From: Oscheius sp. JU75
Taxonomy: Eukaryota > Nematoda > Chromadorea > Rhabditida > Rhabditidae
NCBI GenBank assembly: GCA_037178855.1
Contig: JASJZC010000004.1
Span: forward strand, 1 to 64,000
Direction of reading: 5' to 3'
DNA length: 64,000 nt
The notes beneath the pieces are model-generated. The model saw only the letters and a list, made by a program, of their open reading frames with translations, did no database searches and had not been told where the DNA came from. Made by a program: the position numbers and the translations under genes. Below, piece after piece: positions 34,501-45,200 of the stretch; the stretch's first letter is position 1; every line of letters starts with the position of its first letter.

Positions 34501-36419
34501 GGCTGCTTCTCTCTGTTCAGAGCGAGTACTCACTTGGTGACTCTTTTCGCCTTCTCTTTGTCCAGAACCAATTCAATACGGTAGTTCCTTCCATTGATGC
34601 AGCATCTCGTCTTCTCCTCGACCGTAAACTGCTGAGCCTTCTTGTAGGCCTCGTAGCTGCTTACACGACTACAGATATAGGCGGGATCTCGAATGTACAT
34701 CCTAGCCATTTCCAGAGAGCAATGCTTGACTCCTCGACATTGAGTCTTAATCAGATTAAGTTCATTCTTGGACAACGGCTCAATGTCCACGAGCAGTGGG
34801 AGACCGTCTCTCGGAGCTGTGCAGTTCTTGTAGGTTGACAGCACAAGGCTCTCCTTCTCTATGTTCTCTGTGGTCTAAAATGTAAATATGGGTGTCAGAG
34901 GGACATTGGTGGACTGACCTGATTCTCTTTTTGGTAGATTTGCGTTATCAGCTCCCGGTGTGCGTCGTAGCGCTCCTTCTTCGTCTTCTCCCGCTGGTTG
35001 TACTCGTACTCTTTAACGTGATTCTGAAATGGGAATCATTAGTCACAGTCATTGTCTCTCCAATGAATAAGCTTCGATTACCTTATAGAGACACAAAGTA
35101 CCAAACATGAACTTGAGAGAGAAGAATGGAGTACTTTTGAGGACTCGGGCCTTGACGTACTGGTACTTCTGGACCTCAAAGTCGCACGCAGCCAAGAATC
35201 CTTTTCTCGCAGGCTCGCCAACGACTCGAATCACGTTCGGGTATTCGGTCTTGGGCTCGACGACGAGGACTACCGTCGGTTGCATCTGCTCTTCTCCAAA
35301 ATATTCAGCTTAATATGCGAAGTTGGTCAGGTTCATGGGTTCTCTGCCACTGTCTCCATATCTCTGTCTCTCTGCCTGTCTCAATCTTCCAGATTCTGTT
35401 TCGCTGTTTCTCTGTTTCTCTGTCTCCCTCTCCTTTTTTTCCTTCTAAGACCACAACTTACGTTCTCTACGGCTATTGTACCGCTTAATCCTTCCCTCCT
35501 CGGTGCCGGGGACAAAATGACGATTTTGCTCATAGTAGGCGACTGCCAGCTTGTCAATGCGGTAGTGGGTGATCCTCTGCTTTATCCAAACCGACGTCAG
35601 CTCCTTCATCTCGGCTGGGTTCGTCTCCGGGATGTATTCCTTTTCCGGCAGATTCTCGACACCGTCAATCTGGAACAATAACTACAGTTTCCAGCAATTA
35701 CAAGTTCAAACCTTGAGGAAAACGAAGACTCCAGGCAGGGGTGTTTTGCCATCAATACCTATACAAATCGAAACACTGTCCAGCTTGTAGTAGCTGCATT
35801 GGCCATCGTTGGGAAGACTCTGGACCACACAGAAACCGTCTTTCACTCCAATCACGACGGCCTTCATCTTCGAGGAATCCTCGTCTTTCAGCTTTTCTTT
35901 GGAAGAGGCATCGGCATAGCTATACAGCATATCTCCCTTCTCGGCTTGTAGTCTTTACCCGTACTTTTCTTGCTAACTTAACTGAAAAAGTGGCATTTTA
36001 GAGCAGTGTGCAAAGCGGGGGTAAAAATCTCAATTAGCAGACATATTTGGGAGAAAAGGGAAGGGCGGGAAGAGAGATGTGGCCATCCGAATGTTGTGAA
36101 AGGAGAAAGAGAGATAACTGTCTCCCCGGAAAGACTGACTCATTGTTCCAGAAGAACATTGGATAGAATTTCTTTGGTGATAAGGGACGTCTGAGGAATG
36201 GATGGTAAAAAAAGTCCAGCTGACAGTCAGCTGATGGGTAACACCAAATTTGGAAAAAAGGCGCGGAAATAAAGAGGATCAGGAGGAGGAAATGACCTTA
36301 GGACATTTCTCAAAGACCCCTATTTCTGAAGGGTTTCGATATAAGTCTACCGATAACAAGGATATCGGAATGGAACAGATTTTAGGGTGAAAGCTTATCG
36401 ACTTTCAAACATGGCGGCA
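31580..36419. repeat. left arm of the helicase inverted duplication
   Basis: Reverse complement of about 46468-51305. Matching points add up to 82886-82887 along 4.84 kb, with almost no indels. It contains helicase H1 and its upstream region. The inner end lies next to the Ly6-like gene. The outer end falls in a TCTCTGTC tract near a fragment of tetraspan and cysteine-rich peptide exons. Confidence 0.9.
31946..35930 (-). CDS. Upf1-like superfamily 1 helicase, copy H1
   Basis: About 13 exons starting MLYSYADASSKEK. The first roughly 500 residues are an unknown N-terminal region (LTSVWIKQRITHYRIDKLAV, PKTEYPNVIRVVGEPARKGF, RDPAYICSRVSSYEAYKKAQ). The SF1B core follows: Q motif DLDEYQRAAL, Walker A EAPPGSGKTHL, motif Ic-like LTATTNNAINNA, Walker B HLVVDEASQLP, motif III IIGDSKQLGP, motif IV TFNYRCPKALNDLL, motif V CVSTIDSYQGKENKVVLVCT, motif VI VALSRPQEAIYIFG. 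The DEASQ box and order match the Upf1/MOV10/ZNFX1/senataxin group, which remodel RNA or RNA-DNA hybrids. All motifs are open, so H1 is the best candidate for function. AATAAA follows the stop. Confidence 0.88.
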
Positions 36420-36549
36420 TATTCAAAAAACCGTGGTGAGAAATCTGAAGAAGTAACTGGCGACTGGTCTCTAGTACGCGCTGAAGGGACGCAGATGTGT
36501 AAGAGGGCCAAGGGGGAGAAGGTGCAGGGTGAAATCTTGCATCTGCAGA

Positions 36550-37090
36550 CAAAGGCGTCACGTGCTATCGCGGTGATCCTGTCCACGATTAACGTGCTCT
36601 GCTGATGAATTCTGCTATATATGAGTTGCTTTCACTGCTATATAAACAAAGAGACCTAAAAGAGGCCAAAGAGTACCTCTCAAAGAGGCTGTTCGAACGA
36701 TCTCGTGATACGAACCTCCAACTGTGCAGATGCCACAGATACCTTTGCGTCTGTGTAGGCGAGCTCTGCAATTATGACTTGGACACGGCTCGCAAAACCC
36801 CTGTGGAGATGACCAAATCCGTTTCGACTAGTGGACCAGCTCCTACATGCATCCTTGCCCAGACGACTACCAAGAGACCGGAGACCACTATGACTCCATC
36901 TACCTGTTCTGAGCCTACAAAAGACACCACGGTCCAGACGATCATAACTGTTTCTGCTACCGAGGATCCTGGTAACGAAGACACAACTTCTGGAGACGAG
37001 AAAGCCAGTCAGTCTAGAAGCGGTGAAGAGAATGCCTGTACCAAGATGACCATGACTATCGTCCCTGTTCTTCTCGCCCTCATCTATTGA
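36550..37090 (+). CDS. Ly6/uPAR-like protein with Thr-rich stalk and GPI-type tail, 5'-truncated
   Basis: An open frame from the ATG at 36605 has a cysteine cluster ending LCNYD (LQLCRCHRYLCVCVGELCN), the mark of a Ly6 domain end. It is followed by about 70 residues rich in Thr, Ser and Pro, then a hydrophobic C-terminus (TKMTMTIVPVLLALIY) typical of GPI anchoring. The domain's start (VTCYRGDPVH) is upstream in another frame. Compared with 5700-6370, about 665 bases are missing just 5', including the signal peptide exon, and the junction is at CTGCAG. It would be cell-surface if complete. As it stands it may lack a signal sequence. Confidence 0.55.
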
Positions 37091-37185
37091 ATACAGATAA
37101 TACTGTCGTTCTATATAGTACCAGCTTCGCCGCTCAAAGCAGCTGCGTTGCTTCCAAAGTATCTTACGCATCATTATTTACAGCA

Positions 37186-37357
37186 ATGGCTTCTCAGATT
37201 GTTGCATACTTTGAGGCAAAGAGACAGAGAGTGTTGGAGAAACTGAAATTTTCAGCCATTCCTCGACAGGTGCGCTTCTATCCTACGAGCAGAGCCAGAC
37301 GTCCTTCACTAAACGCAGAACCCGAAAAATGGCTCGACGACCCAGAACTTTTAGCGA
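37186..37357. other. short open stretch, unassigned
   Basis: A plus-strand frame starting MASQIVAYFEAKRQRVLEKL lies between the Ly6-like gene and the 3' end of the next tetraspan gene. It is too short and unsupported to call a gene. Confidence 0.2.
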
Positions 37358-38046
37358 CTACGGTTCATTTGTCTCAAAATTTCTGCTCCTTTCTTCTTCT
37401 TTGAGTTCCACCAAATAATTCGACATTCCTTGAGCCAGAAGTAAAAATCCTGGCAAAAATTTATGTCATTTGAACTGATCGTACCCATCAATGAAATTCC
37501 GTCAAAGATGACCATCAAAAAGATGATTACAAGAGCTTCGTGCGAATTCGCTGAATGATATTGTTCACGGAAACTAGCTGGTTTACGTGTTGGAAGACTC
37601 CCAACTCCGAAAAGGAAGAAAAGTGAAACGGCGAAAAGAGTTATGACGTAGAAACAGGCGAAAATCTGAAGAAGGAACAGTGAGTCACTGTCGCTTACCG
37701 TCAACCAGAGAGCGACAATAAGCCACCTTCTCCTTTTGAGTAAAGTCGCTACTAGACCAAAACCGAAATCAAAGAACTGAAACTTATATTATCCTGCCAA
37801 AAACATTGAATTACAGCAAGTAGAAAGTCAATGAAACCCATAATATTTTGATTTTTCGCGAAACTGATGAAGCCCAAGGCGAAAGAGACAATGGCTAGGA
37901 CCAGACAGAAGAGCATTCCGAAAGTAGTCCAAACTATTATGCAGGTCTGAAAAGAAGTTATGAACAGACCGATAGAGACTTACTCTCGCCTTACAGCAAA
38001 TACATTTTGCTCTGTAGACTTCTTCGTCATCGTTTGTTTTGGTCAT
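37358..38046 (-). CDS. tetraspan protein with N-terminal CxCC motif (member A)
   Basis: Five short introns. Exons read MTKTNDDEEVYRAKCICCKA, TCIIVWTTFGMLFCLVLAIV (helix 1), FFDFGFGLVATLLKRRRWLI then VALWLT (helix 2), IFACFYVITLFAVSLFFLFG (helix 3), ALVIIFLMVIFDGISLMG (helix 4) and a tail NYLVELKEEERSRNFETNEP. Total about 210 residues. The exon pattern and conserved points (C-x-C-C, TC-I-VW, ELKEEE tail) are shared with 39673-41108 and other genes here. No known family recognised. It is probably a small integral membrane protein of a lineage-specific family. Confidence 0.75.
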
Positions 38047-38149
38047 GAAACGGGGTAAGTTTAAAACTTCTAGAGGGGCGTCGTGTTCAACAGCTGGCTA
38101 TCAGATAAGCCGATGGGGTGACGAAAACTAGCACCTTTTCAAACATGAC

Positions 38150-38330
38150 TAGGACTCTGAACCTACACTGTAGGCAATATCTCTGTTTCTTGTCTCTCTG
38201 TCTCTCTCTCACTCTCTGTCTTTCTCTCTTTCTGTCTCTCTGCCTGTTTCTCCTACTTTGTGAGTTAAAAGAAGAGTCAGTTATACTTTATTCACTTTCC
38301 ACAGCATGTGAAATCACATCCAGAGAGGGT
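38150..38330. repeat. shared repeat block with TCTCTGTC tract
   Basis: Closely matches 31505-31700 and, in part, 51190-51430 (inverted). It covers a TCTCTGTC/TTTCTGTC tract and the last exon of the cysteine-rich peptide gene. It is a shared block at the edges of the helicase inverted duplication. Confidence 0.75.
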
Positions 38331-38535
38331 GCAACCACAGCACGAAGACGGGGTTCTCATCTAAAACTATGTTACTGACAGGACAATGCCACCCTACCTG
38401 TCCAACCTTAGCAAGATTTTCCAAAACAGCACCAATGCAGCAGCTAGAAGAGCACTCTCCACCAGCGCACATACATTGGTTGTCCGTACAGGCCATGGCA
38501 GAAGAGAAGACAAGAAGAAGGAGAAGAGCAAGCAT
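38291..38535 (-). CDS. small secreted cysteine-rich peptide
   Basis: Two exons on the minus strand. Exon 1 (38535 to about 38398) encodes a signal peptide MLALLLLLVFSSAMA and a mature start CTDNQCMCAGGECSSSCC. A 37 bp intron (GTAGGG...TTTTAG) leads to exon 2, reading SSCCGCTLSGCDFTCCGK and a stop that overlaps AATAAA. The mature part, about 55 residues, has two similar modules, each with a run of spaced cysteines ending in CC. Such short secreted disulphide-rich peptides are often antimicrobial or signalling molecules, but nothing here fixes the role. Confidence 0.65.
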
Positions 38536-38579
38536 TGTTCGGGCCTGTTACTCTCTCAGGGAGCTTTCATTATAAAGGA

Positions 38580-39226
38580 AAACTGACATAAACATAGATA
38601 ACTGACTGTTTCACTTGTGGCAAGCAGATAAGCCTGAAACAGTAGTGTTTGTGACTATAAATGGAACCTGACTGTATATTTTGGTGGATGTTGGTGCAAA
38701 TGTTTGGATAACACGGTAATATTTTGAGCCTTATCAGCTTATGAGCAAGTGGAAGCTCTTTTTAGCTTCTCATCCATCATATGTGGTATTTTTATGCTAG
38801 ACGAGCGGTTTTGCTAGCAGCCCAGAGCTCAATAATGTCCTAGTAACCTGTTCTCTGTATTGTATTCCAAAGCAATTATTAAAACAGAATTCTGGGATGA
38901 AACACTGTAATTGTATTGACTACTGTCATTACTTTGTTTTCGTTACAAGTTGAAAAAACGTCCTAGTATCGTCTCTACTATCTACAGCGCGATTGTTTCT
39001 GTATGTTTGTTTGTTCGCTTGTCCGTGGCTATGAACCAAAATCAAAATTTATTGCCAATTAATTTGCAATCCAATCTTGGTTTAAGATAGAACGAGTTTC
39101 TTGGAATGATACACACAGTAGAACAAGTGTGGTTGGCAGCGAGGCTGTCTTTAGGCAGCTGGTAAAAGAACTGTTTTGCCTCGTCGTACTGGACGTTAAG
39201 CTAACTCCTTTACGATTTAGGAGATA
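38580..39226. other. intergenic region
   Basis: No gene is supported. A stretch near 38990-39060 (TGTTTGTTTGTTCGCTTGTC, then CCGTGGC) resembles one near 60340-60390, suggesting an old dispersed repeat. Confidence 0.35.
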
Positions 39227-39259
39227 GTGAGTAAGCGTCGGAGACCACTTGGAACATTG

Positions 39260-39640
39260 ATGAGCCCAGCTATTGAGTATGCTTGGCTTCTCTTAGTTCT
39301 TTTCCTAGTTTTGCCTTGTATTACCGGAGGTCAAGACCGATCAGCATCTTTCAGAGTTACGAACAGGGAAACAACGTCCGAGACCAGTGGGGAACCAAGA
39401 TGGGACCAACTTTTAAGCATGCCTGGGATGTGTCATCACGGAATCATTATTATTCTCACAAAAGTGTACCGCTGTACCAGTAGACTGACAGAATGCTCTA
39501 CTAAGTATGAGTAGCCTGTATTTGTCAATAATGTTCTCCAAGCTTTGATCATTTCAGTCATCTGCAAACTTTCCTTCCCCCTTATCACGGGATTACATTG
39601 CTCTGCTAGCGTCATTTTGACCCAACCAGTCCAGCTCAAT
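39260..39640 (+). other. exons with possible signal peptide, unassigned
   Basis: An ATG at about 39260 opens MSPAIEYAWLLLVLFLVLPC, a good signal peptide or anchor. Further on, another frame reads NVRDQWGTKMGPTFKHAWDV and looks conserved in style, but I could not find a clean splice that joins them. Possibly a small secreted protein or a gene fragment. Confidence 0.3.
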
Positions 39641-39672
39641 CCTGGAAGACCCTACTTTTCTTTCAACTATTG

Positions 39673-41108
39673 ATGCCCGGCGAAGTGACAGAAGAGTACA
39701 TTCCCTACAAGGCCACTTGTCTTTGCTGTTCTGTCCGAGTAAACTCCTTCAATTTTACGAACCTTACATGACTCACAGACATGTCTAATAGTGTGGACAC
39801 TTTTTGGAATGATAACTTGTCTTCTCGCCATCGTATTTCTCTTTATGACCGGCTACTCCGATTTGAAGGACGCTCAAAATCTTATGTCCGTCATGACCAT
39901 GGTTTTAATGGTATGTTTGAGGATTTTGAAGGAGAGTAGCATATTTGAGTTTTTGCTTTTTGGACTAGTATTAATTTCTACATTGTGGAGAAAAAGAAGA
40001 TTGTTGTTTCTCTGCTTGTGGTCAGTCGTAAGTTCATTACTTTTCCTGAAAATGAACGACAATGCTGAGCTATATTGGTTATGCTGAGGAAGTACGGGAG
40101 AGAGCTCACCGAGTCAACCCTAAAAAATTTGTATTTGGGAATCGAGCCAGTACGGGTGAGGGCTCTTTTGGCCGGAATGGACACTCTGGCCTTCTCCGCC
40201 TTTTCTAGAAAACCGAACCTTTCTCATACTGTTATGATATTTTGAGAAAATTCCTACCGTACGATGCCAGAAGCACTGTCTCGGTAGGCAGCGAGAAAGT
40301 GCGTATCGTTTTGAAATCCGGTGTTTTAGCTACAAAAACTGGCCGAAAACTTTGAGAAAAAACGAGAACTGTACATATCTACTAAAACGTTTCTAGGGAA
40401 GCTTCTGGAAAAGGTAGTAATGTTGGTTCATTGAATCGGACGTGTACGGATATGAGAAACTGAATCGCTTGGGTTTGTATCTTTCTGTTCCTCTGGCTGT
40501 CCAGTCGGTACGGGAAAACTCTCTAAAAGTCTAAAAAATACGGAAAGAAGCTTTTGGTGCCTGCCTAGGCGGTACACGAGCACTTTTCTCGTTTTCAGAT
40601 TTTCTACACCTTCTACATTGTCACAATGTGTTTAATCTCCATAATATTTCTGATATGCAATCTGGGTCCTTTGCCTATTGGTAAGACCCTTAGTAATACT
40701 TCGGCAGGTGGCTCCGTTCATTGAAACGGGCTTTCGCGCGCTTTTTCTTTTTGGCGAATTTTGAATTTTTTTTCACGATTTTGATATTCTCCGCTGTTCT
40801 TTACCATTTTTTGTTTTTCGTATTCTCTCCTGTTTTCTCAGCATTTAGCGCGAAAACCCGTTTGAATGAACCGGGTCGCCTGCCGAAGTATTACCAGAAT
40901 CTTTAAAAAATAACTTTCTCTCAGCAATTGAACAAAATACCCTAATGGCGAACATCTCATTTCTGGTCCTCTTCGATGCCATCATCTTCTTCGGTAAGTT
41001 TCCATGGAACTTAATATAGTTTACCCAGAGTTTATCCTCCTAGCCCAAGCCATTCAAAGCTTTTTGGTTGAGCTGAAGGAGGAGCAACAGGCTGCGATCA
41101 AAGTCTGA
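39673..41108 (+). CDS. tetraspan protein with N-terminal CxCC motif (member B)
   Basis: Paralogue of member A, exon for exon. MPGEVTEEYIPYKATCLCCS, TCLIVWTLFGMITCLLAIVF (helix 1), FLLFGLVLISTLWRKRRLLF (helix 2), IFYTFYIVTMCLISIIFLIC (helix 3, with NLGPLP after it), NISFLVLFDAIIFF (helix 4), and a tail SFLVELKEEQQAAIKV. Introns are mostly short, except about 570 bp after helix 2 and about 230 bp before helix 4. The tail ELKEE and the NLGPLP/GVGSLP loop are shared with member A, which supports both gene models. Function unknown. Confidence 0.75.
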
Positions 41109-41324
41109 ACTGTCCTGGATCTGGAAATCGATGAGAGAAAGAAGACGTAGACACGAATCTCTTTATAAACATGAATATTTGGTTGGTAAGATGAAGGCGG
41201 TGGTATTGGTCGACTGTTTACATGTTTGGCTCGTTCCTTCCGGGCCAGGATGGCCATTGCCAGGAAGGATTGGCCTGAAAACTGGGCCATTCAATAATTT
41301 TAATGAGACCCCGCAGTTGCTCCT

Positions 41325-41969
41325 TTAATGGTCTGAAGCCAAACACTGGACTGATCTTACGATCTTTAACGTCCTAAAGAACCAAAACTCACACAGCATT
41401 AGCGTCAAGAGAAACGGCAGAAAAATGAGGAGAAAGCCCCAGAAGTTGATCAATTTGCACATTGTGTCGCATTCAGCATGGTGTGGAACTCCAAGTGAAA
41501 AAAGGAGGCAGAGTAGTAGGGACAGAAATGTCAGTAAGATGGTGATTATGACGGCCCAGAATAGCATTCTGTCAGTTATGTAGTAGAATCTTGTCTTCAT
41601 GGTTTCCAGGATTTCTATGTAGAAGACTATTGAGTTGACGATGATCTGGAAGAGATTGATTATACAGAGAAAGAGAGAGATAAATAGACTTACAATTATT
41701 AAACAGAGGATGAAACATGTTATGAAGTTTCCCTCCTTGAAAAAATCCCTGTCAAAAACGGTAGCAATAACTATATATCCGATTGAAAGACAGATTCCGG
41801 CGGATGTCCAAAGGAATGGAAAGGCCTGTGAGACAAACAGTTGACGGACAAGGACTTGCCCTACCGGATTAGTACAACATGGACACGGTGTCTCTGGCGA
41901 TATCTCTGTTACGGTGTCCACATCCACTTCCAACGATCTCCTTCCAGTATTCTTGGATACTGTGCTCAT
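41325..41969 (-). CDS. tetraspan protein with CPCC motif (member C)
   Basis: Starts MSTVSKNTGRRSLEVDVDTV, with a CPCC motif in the N-terminal soluble part (about residue 30). Four hydrophobic helices follow: FPFLWTSAGICLSIGYIVIA, FITCFILCLIIV continuing after a 50 bp intron with NSIVFYIEIL, MLFWAVIITILLTFLSLLLC and FWGFLLIFLPFLLTLMLCEF. It has the same overall layout as members A and B, but the sequence is more distant and the N-terminus longer. Its middle exon is present as fragments at 31700 and 51165, at the outer edges of the helicase inverted repeat. Confidence 0.7.
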   Translation of the reverse strand: MSTVSKNTGRRSLEVDVDTVTEISPETPCPCCTNPVGQVLVRQLFVSQAFPFLWTSAGICLSIGYIVIATVFDRDFFKEGNFITCFILCLIIVSLFISLFLCIINLFQIIVNSIVFYIEILETMKTRFYYITDRMLFWAVIITILLTFLSLLLCLLFSLGVPHHAECDTMCKLINFWGFLLIFLPFLLTLMLCEFWFFRTLKIVRSVQCLASDH

Positions 41970-42267
41970 AAGTATCAAAGAAGAAAGTCAGGAAGGGAGA
42001 GAAAGAGTCAATAGACTATCAACAGTGATCATCCCCCACTTCAATTTGCAAACAGACGTATGATAAGGCCAAAGTGTACACACAAATAGTGCCATGAGTC
42101 CCACGGTCAATCTGCTATCAAAACATTGAACGTTGGCTTTGGAGCAAGAGGACAGAGACAGAGAGACAGGGCTACCGTGAAAAATCTTTATTCAAATTAA
42201 AGTAAAAAACACGGGATCAACAGGAGAAGAGATATCAGCAGATGTTGTTGACCTGGTTGCTCACGGG

Positions 42268-45200
42268 CTAGTTCTCTTTGTTCGAATCGGTTTCGAAAAA
42301 AACGAAACGTTTCAGGACTCCTGTAGTATTTTGCTGAAATAGTTTGTTTGGTGGGCAAAAATAGGAAAAACTAACCCTGAAACCGTTGTTGATCATATAC
42401 TTGTATTCGCCCCAAAACGGAGTTTCAAGCAGATTACTCCATTGGCCGAAGATGTAGATGGCTTCCTGCGCTCGGCTCAACGCTACGGTACAACGGCGAC
42501 TGTCAGCCACGAAGCTCATTTTCTTGAAGATATTCTGAAAAATAGTACTGTCTCTCTATCCCTCCGTCTCTCTGTCTCTTTGTCTATGTCTCTCTGTACA
42601 CTCCCAATTACCTTCAAGTTCTTACAAGTCGCTACGGTACAACGGCGACTGTCAGCTACGAAGCTCATTTTCCAGAAGATATCCTGAAAAACAGTACTCT
42701 GTCTCTCCATCCCTTTGTCATATTTCTCTGTCTCACTGTCTGTCTCTGTCTCTCTATCCCACCGTCTCCCTGTCTCTTTGTTTGCCTGTCTCTCTGTCTC
42801 TGCGGCTCCTGTTACTATCTCTCAGCCTTCCAGTCTCTCTATGTCTCTCTGTACACTCTCAATTACCTTCAAGTTCTCACAAGTCTTCGTAGTGCAGACC
42901 AAGACAACTTTGTTGTCCTTTCCCTGGTAAGAGTCGATGGTGGACACGCAAATGTCTTCCTCCTCCTCAGAGAGGGTCGGTATGTGTTCTGGAAGTTGAA
43001 ATATTTGAGGGTGAATGAGGTAAAACTTACTCAGTATGGCCTTCTCGATCTCAAACTTTTGCCGCTTGTGAAAGCACAGAACGACGATGTCCCTCCTGTC
43101 GAGACGATGATTGGGGTGAGCGTTGATCAGGAGCTCCCTGAGAAGATTGATCACTTCGTTAACCTCCCAGACGTTGTAGCCTTTCTCGCCGTTTCCCTCA
43201 ATGTTATAGAAACGAATAGGGTAGGCCGGGCCCTTGTCGTCGAATTTCTGGAAGTTGGGTCAAAGAGAAGGTGACAGAGACAGAGACAGAGACAGAGACA
43301 GAGACAGAGACAGAGACAGAGACAGAGACAGAGACAGAGACAGAGACAGAGACAGAGACAGAGACAGAGACAGAGACAGAGACAGAGACAGAGACAGAGA
43401 CAGAGACAGAGACAGAGACAGAGACAGAGACAGAGACAGAGACAGAGACAGAGACAGAGACAGAGACAGAGACAGAGACAGAGACAGAGACAGAGACAGA
43501 GACAGAGACAGAGACAGAGACAGAGACAGAGACAGAGACAGAGACAGAGACAGAGACAGAGACAGAGACAGAGACAGAGACAGAGACAGAGACAGAGACA
43601 GAGACAGAGACAGAGACAGAGACAGAGACAGAGACAGAGACAGAGACAGAGACAGAGACAGAGACAGAGACAGAGACAGAGACAGAGACAGAGACAGAGA
43701 CAGAGACAGAGACAGAGACAGAGACAGAGACAGAGACAGAGACAGAGACAGAGACAGAGACAGAGACAGAGACAGAGACAGAGACAGAGACAGAGACAGA
43801 GACAGAGACAGAGACAGAGACAGACAGACTTACCGAGACGGGAAGCTGGTGAGTCAGGTGGAGGCGACGCTGATTCTCATGAAGTCCAGAATTGAGATCC
43901 TTGTTGTAAATGGGTTTCAGAAGCAGGTCATTCAGGGCCTTTGGGCATCTGAAGAACGGTTTGTTTTGGAAGAGGGGAAAGAACAAACCGGTAGTTGAAG
44001 GTGAGACGACACGTGTGCGTAGTTGTGAGAGCAGTCACACGATTCAATTCACTTTGGGACATCATATGGTACAGAAGACCCGCTTTTTTCTTCTGGAGGC
44101 AATAGGGACCGAGCTGCTTGGAGTCCCCTGGAATCGAGTTTCTTTAGCATTGTAACTGTCTGTCTCTGCTTCTGTCACTCACCAATGATCGTAATCCTCT
44201 CAAAATACGGGAAAGAGCAATACAGAGCCAAAGCCATGTAAGCCGGCAGCTGCGAGGCTTCATCCACCACCAGATGACTGATGCTGCTTGCACTGTATCC
44301 ACGGGCCGAGTATCTCGATTCCGGATCGTAGTGTCGTCCATGACGATTGAGAATGGTCGGAGTAGAGGCAATGACGTAGGGAACAGCCGCTTTGAGGTAG
44401 GTCCTTTTGAGAATGCTGTTCGTGTCGTGAATGAGCTCGAGGATGATCAGGCGCTTGAATGAACCCAGATTTTTCTGCAAGAATAGATAAATTAGTCATT
44501 AGAGAAAAGACCCACGTCTTCAAAACTCCTCTTGGCAGCCTCATACTCGAAGAGGGCTTTGTCCAACTTCTCCTTCAGTTTATCCTCCTGTCCCAGAATG
44601 CGGTCGTCGGGAAGCGGACGCTGGCAGCGCGTGTTCAGAGTGTACTCTCTCAAGAGCTAACCCGGATAGTTTTCAGGAGCAGAAATGGAATGTTACCTCA
44701 GAAGCGACCAACTCTCCCTGGAGACTGATGTCTCTGATGATGTGGTAGTCCGGACACAAGGTGACCGTCTTCTCTACCGCGTTGTTGATGGCATTGTTCG
44801 TTGTAGCCGTGAGCATCATTCGCTTGTGAGGACGCATGGCATGACCCTTGACCTTCAGCTTGGATATGAGATGGGTCTTTCCAGTTCCGGGAGGAGCTTC
44901 GATGGCTGTGAAATAGGGTTTGGTCAGGGCGGCGTGGAGAGCAGCACGTTGGGATTTGTCCAGAGTTATGTCTGGATACGACTAGTTAAAAGAGAGACGG
45001 GAGAGACAGAAGGATAGAGAGACAGAGTGATAAGGTGAAGGAGACCCAGTGTTACCAAAACTAACTGGATATGCCGCTATTGAGATCCATGTTTCTCATC
45101 AAGTTCATAACTTTAGAGGCTTCGTCCTTATCCCCATCATCGTTTTCCTCATAAACGCTAACGATGCCTCTGTAACGATCAAAAAGCTTTGTGTTGTTGA

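Noticed and set aside
43273-43827. CRISPR-like or satellite array
   Set aside because: Unit of six bases without spacers; a microsatellite in an animal genome.
43204-43998. Long open frames of Asp-Arg, Glu-Thr and Ser-Val repeats on both strands
   Set aside because: They are a by-product of the GACAGA array, which has no stop in any frame, and the array lies in an intron of the helicase copy.
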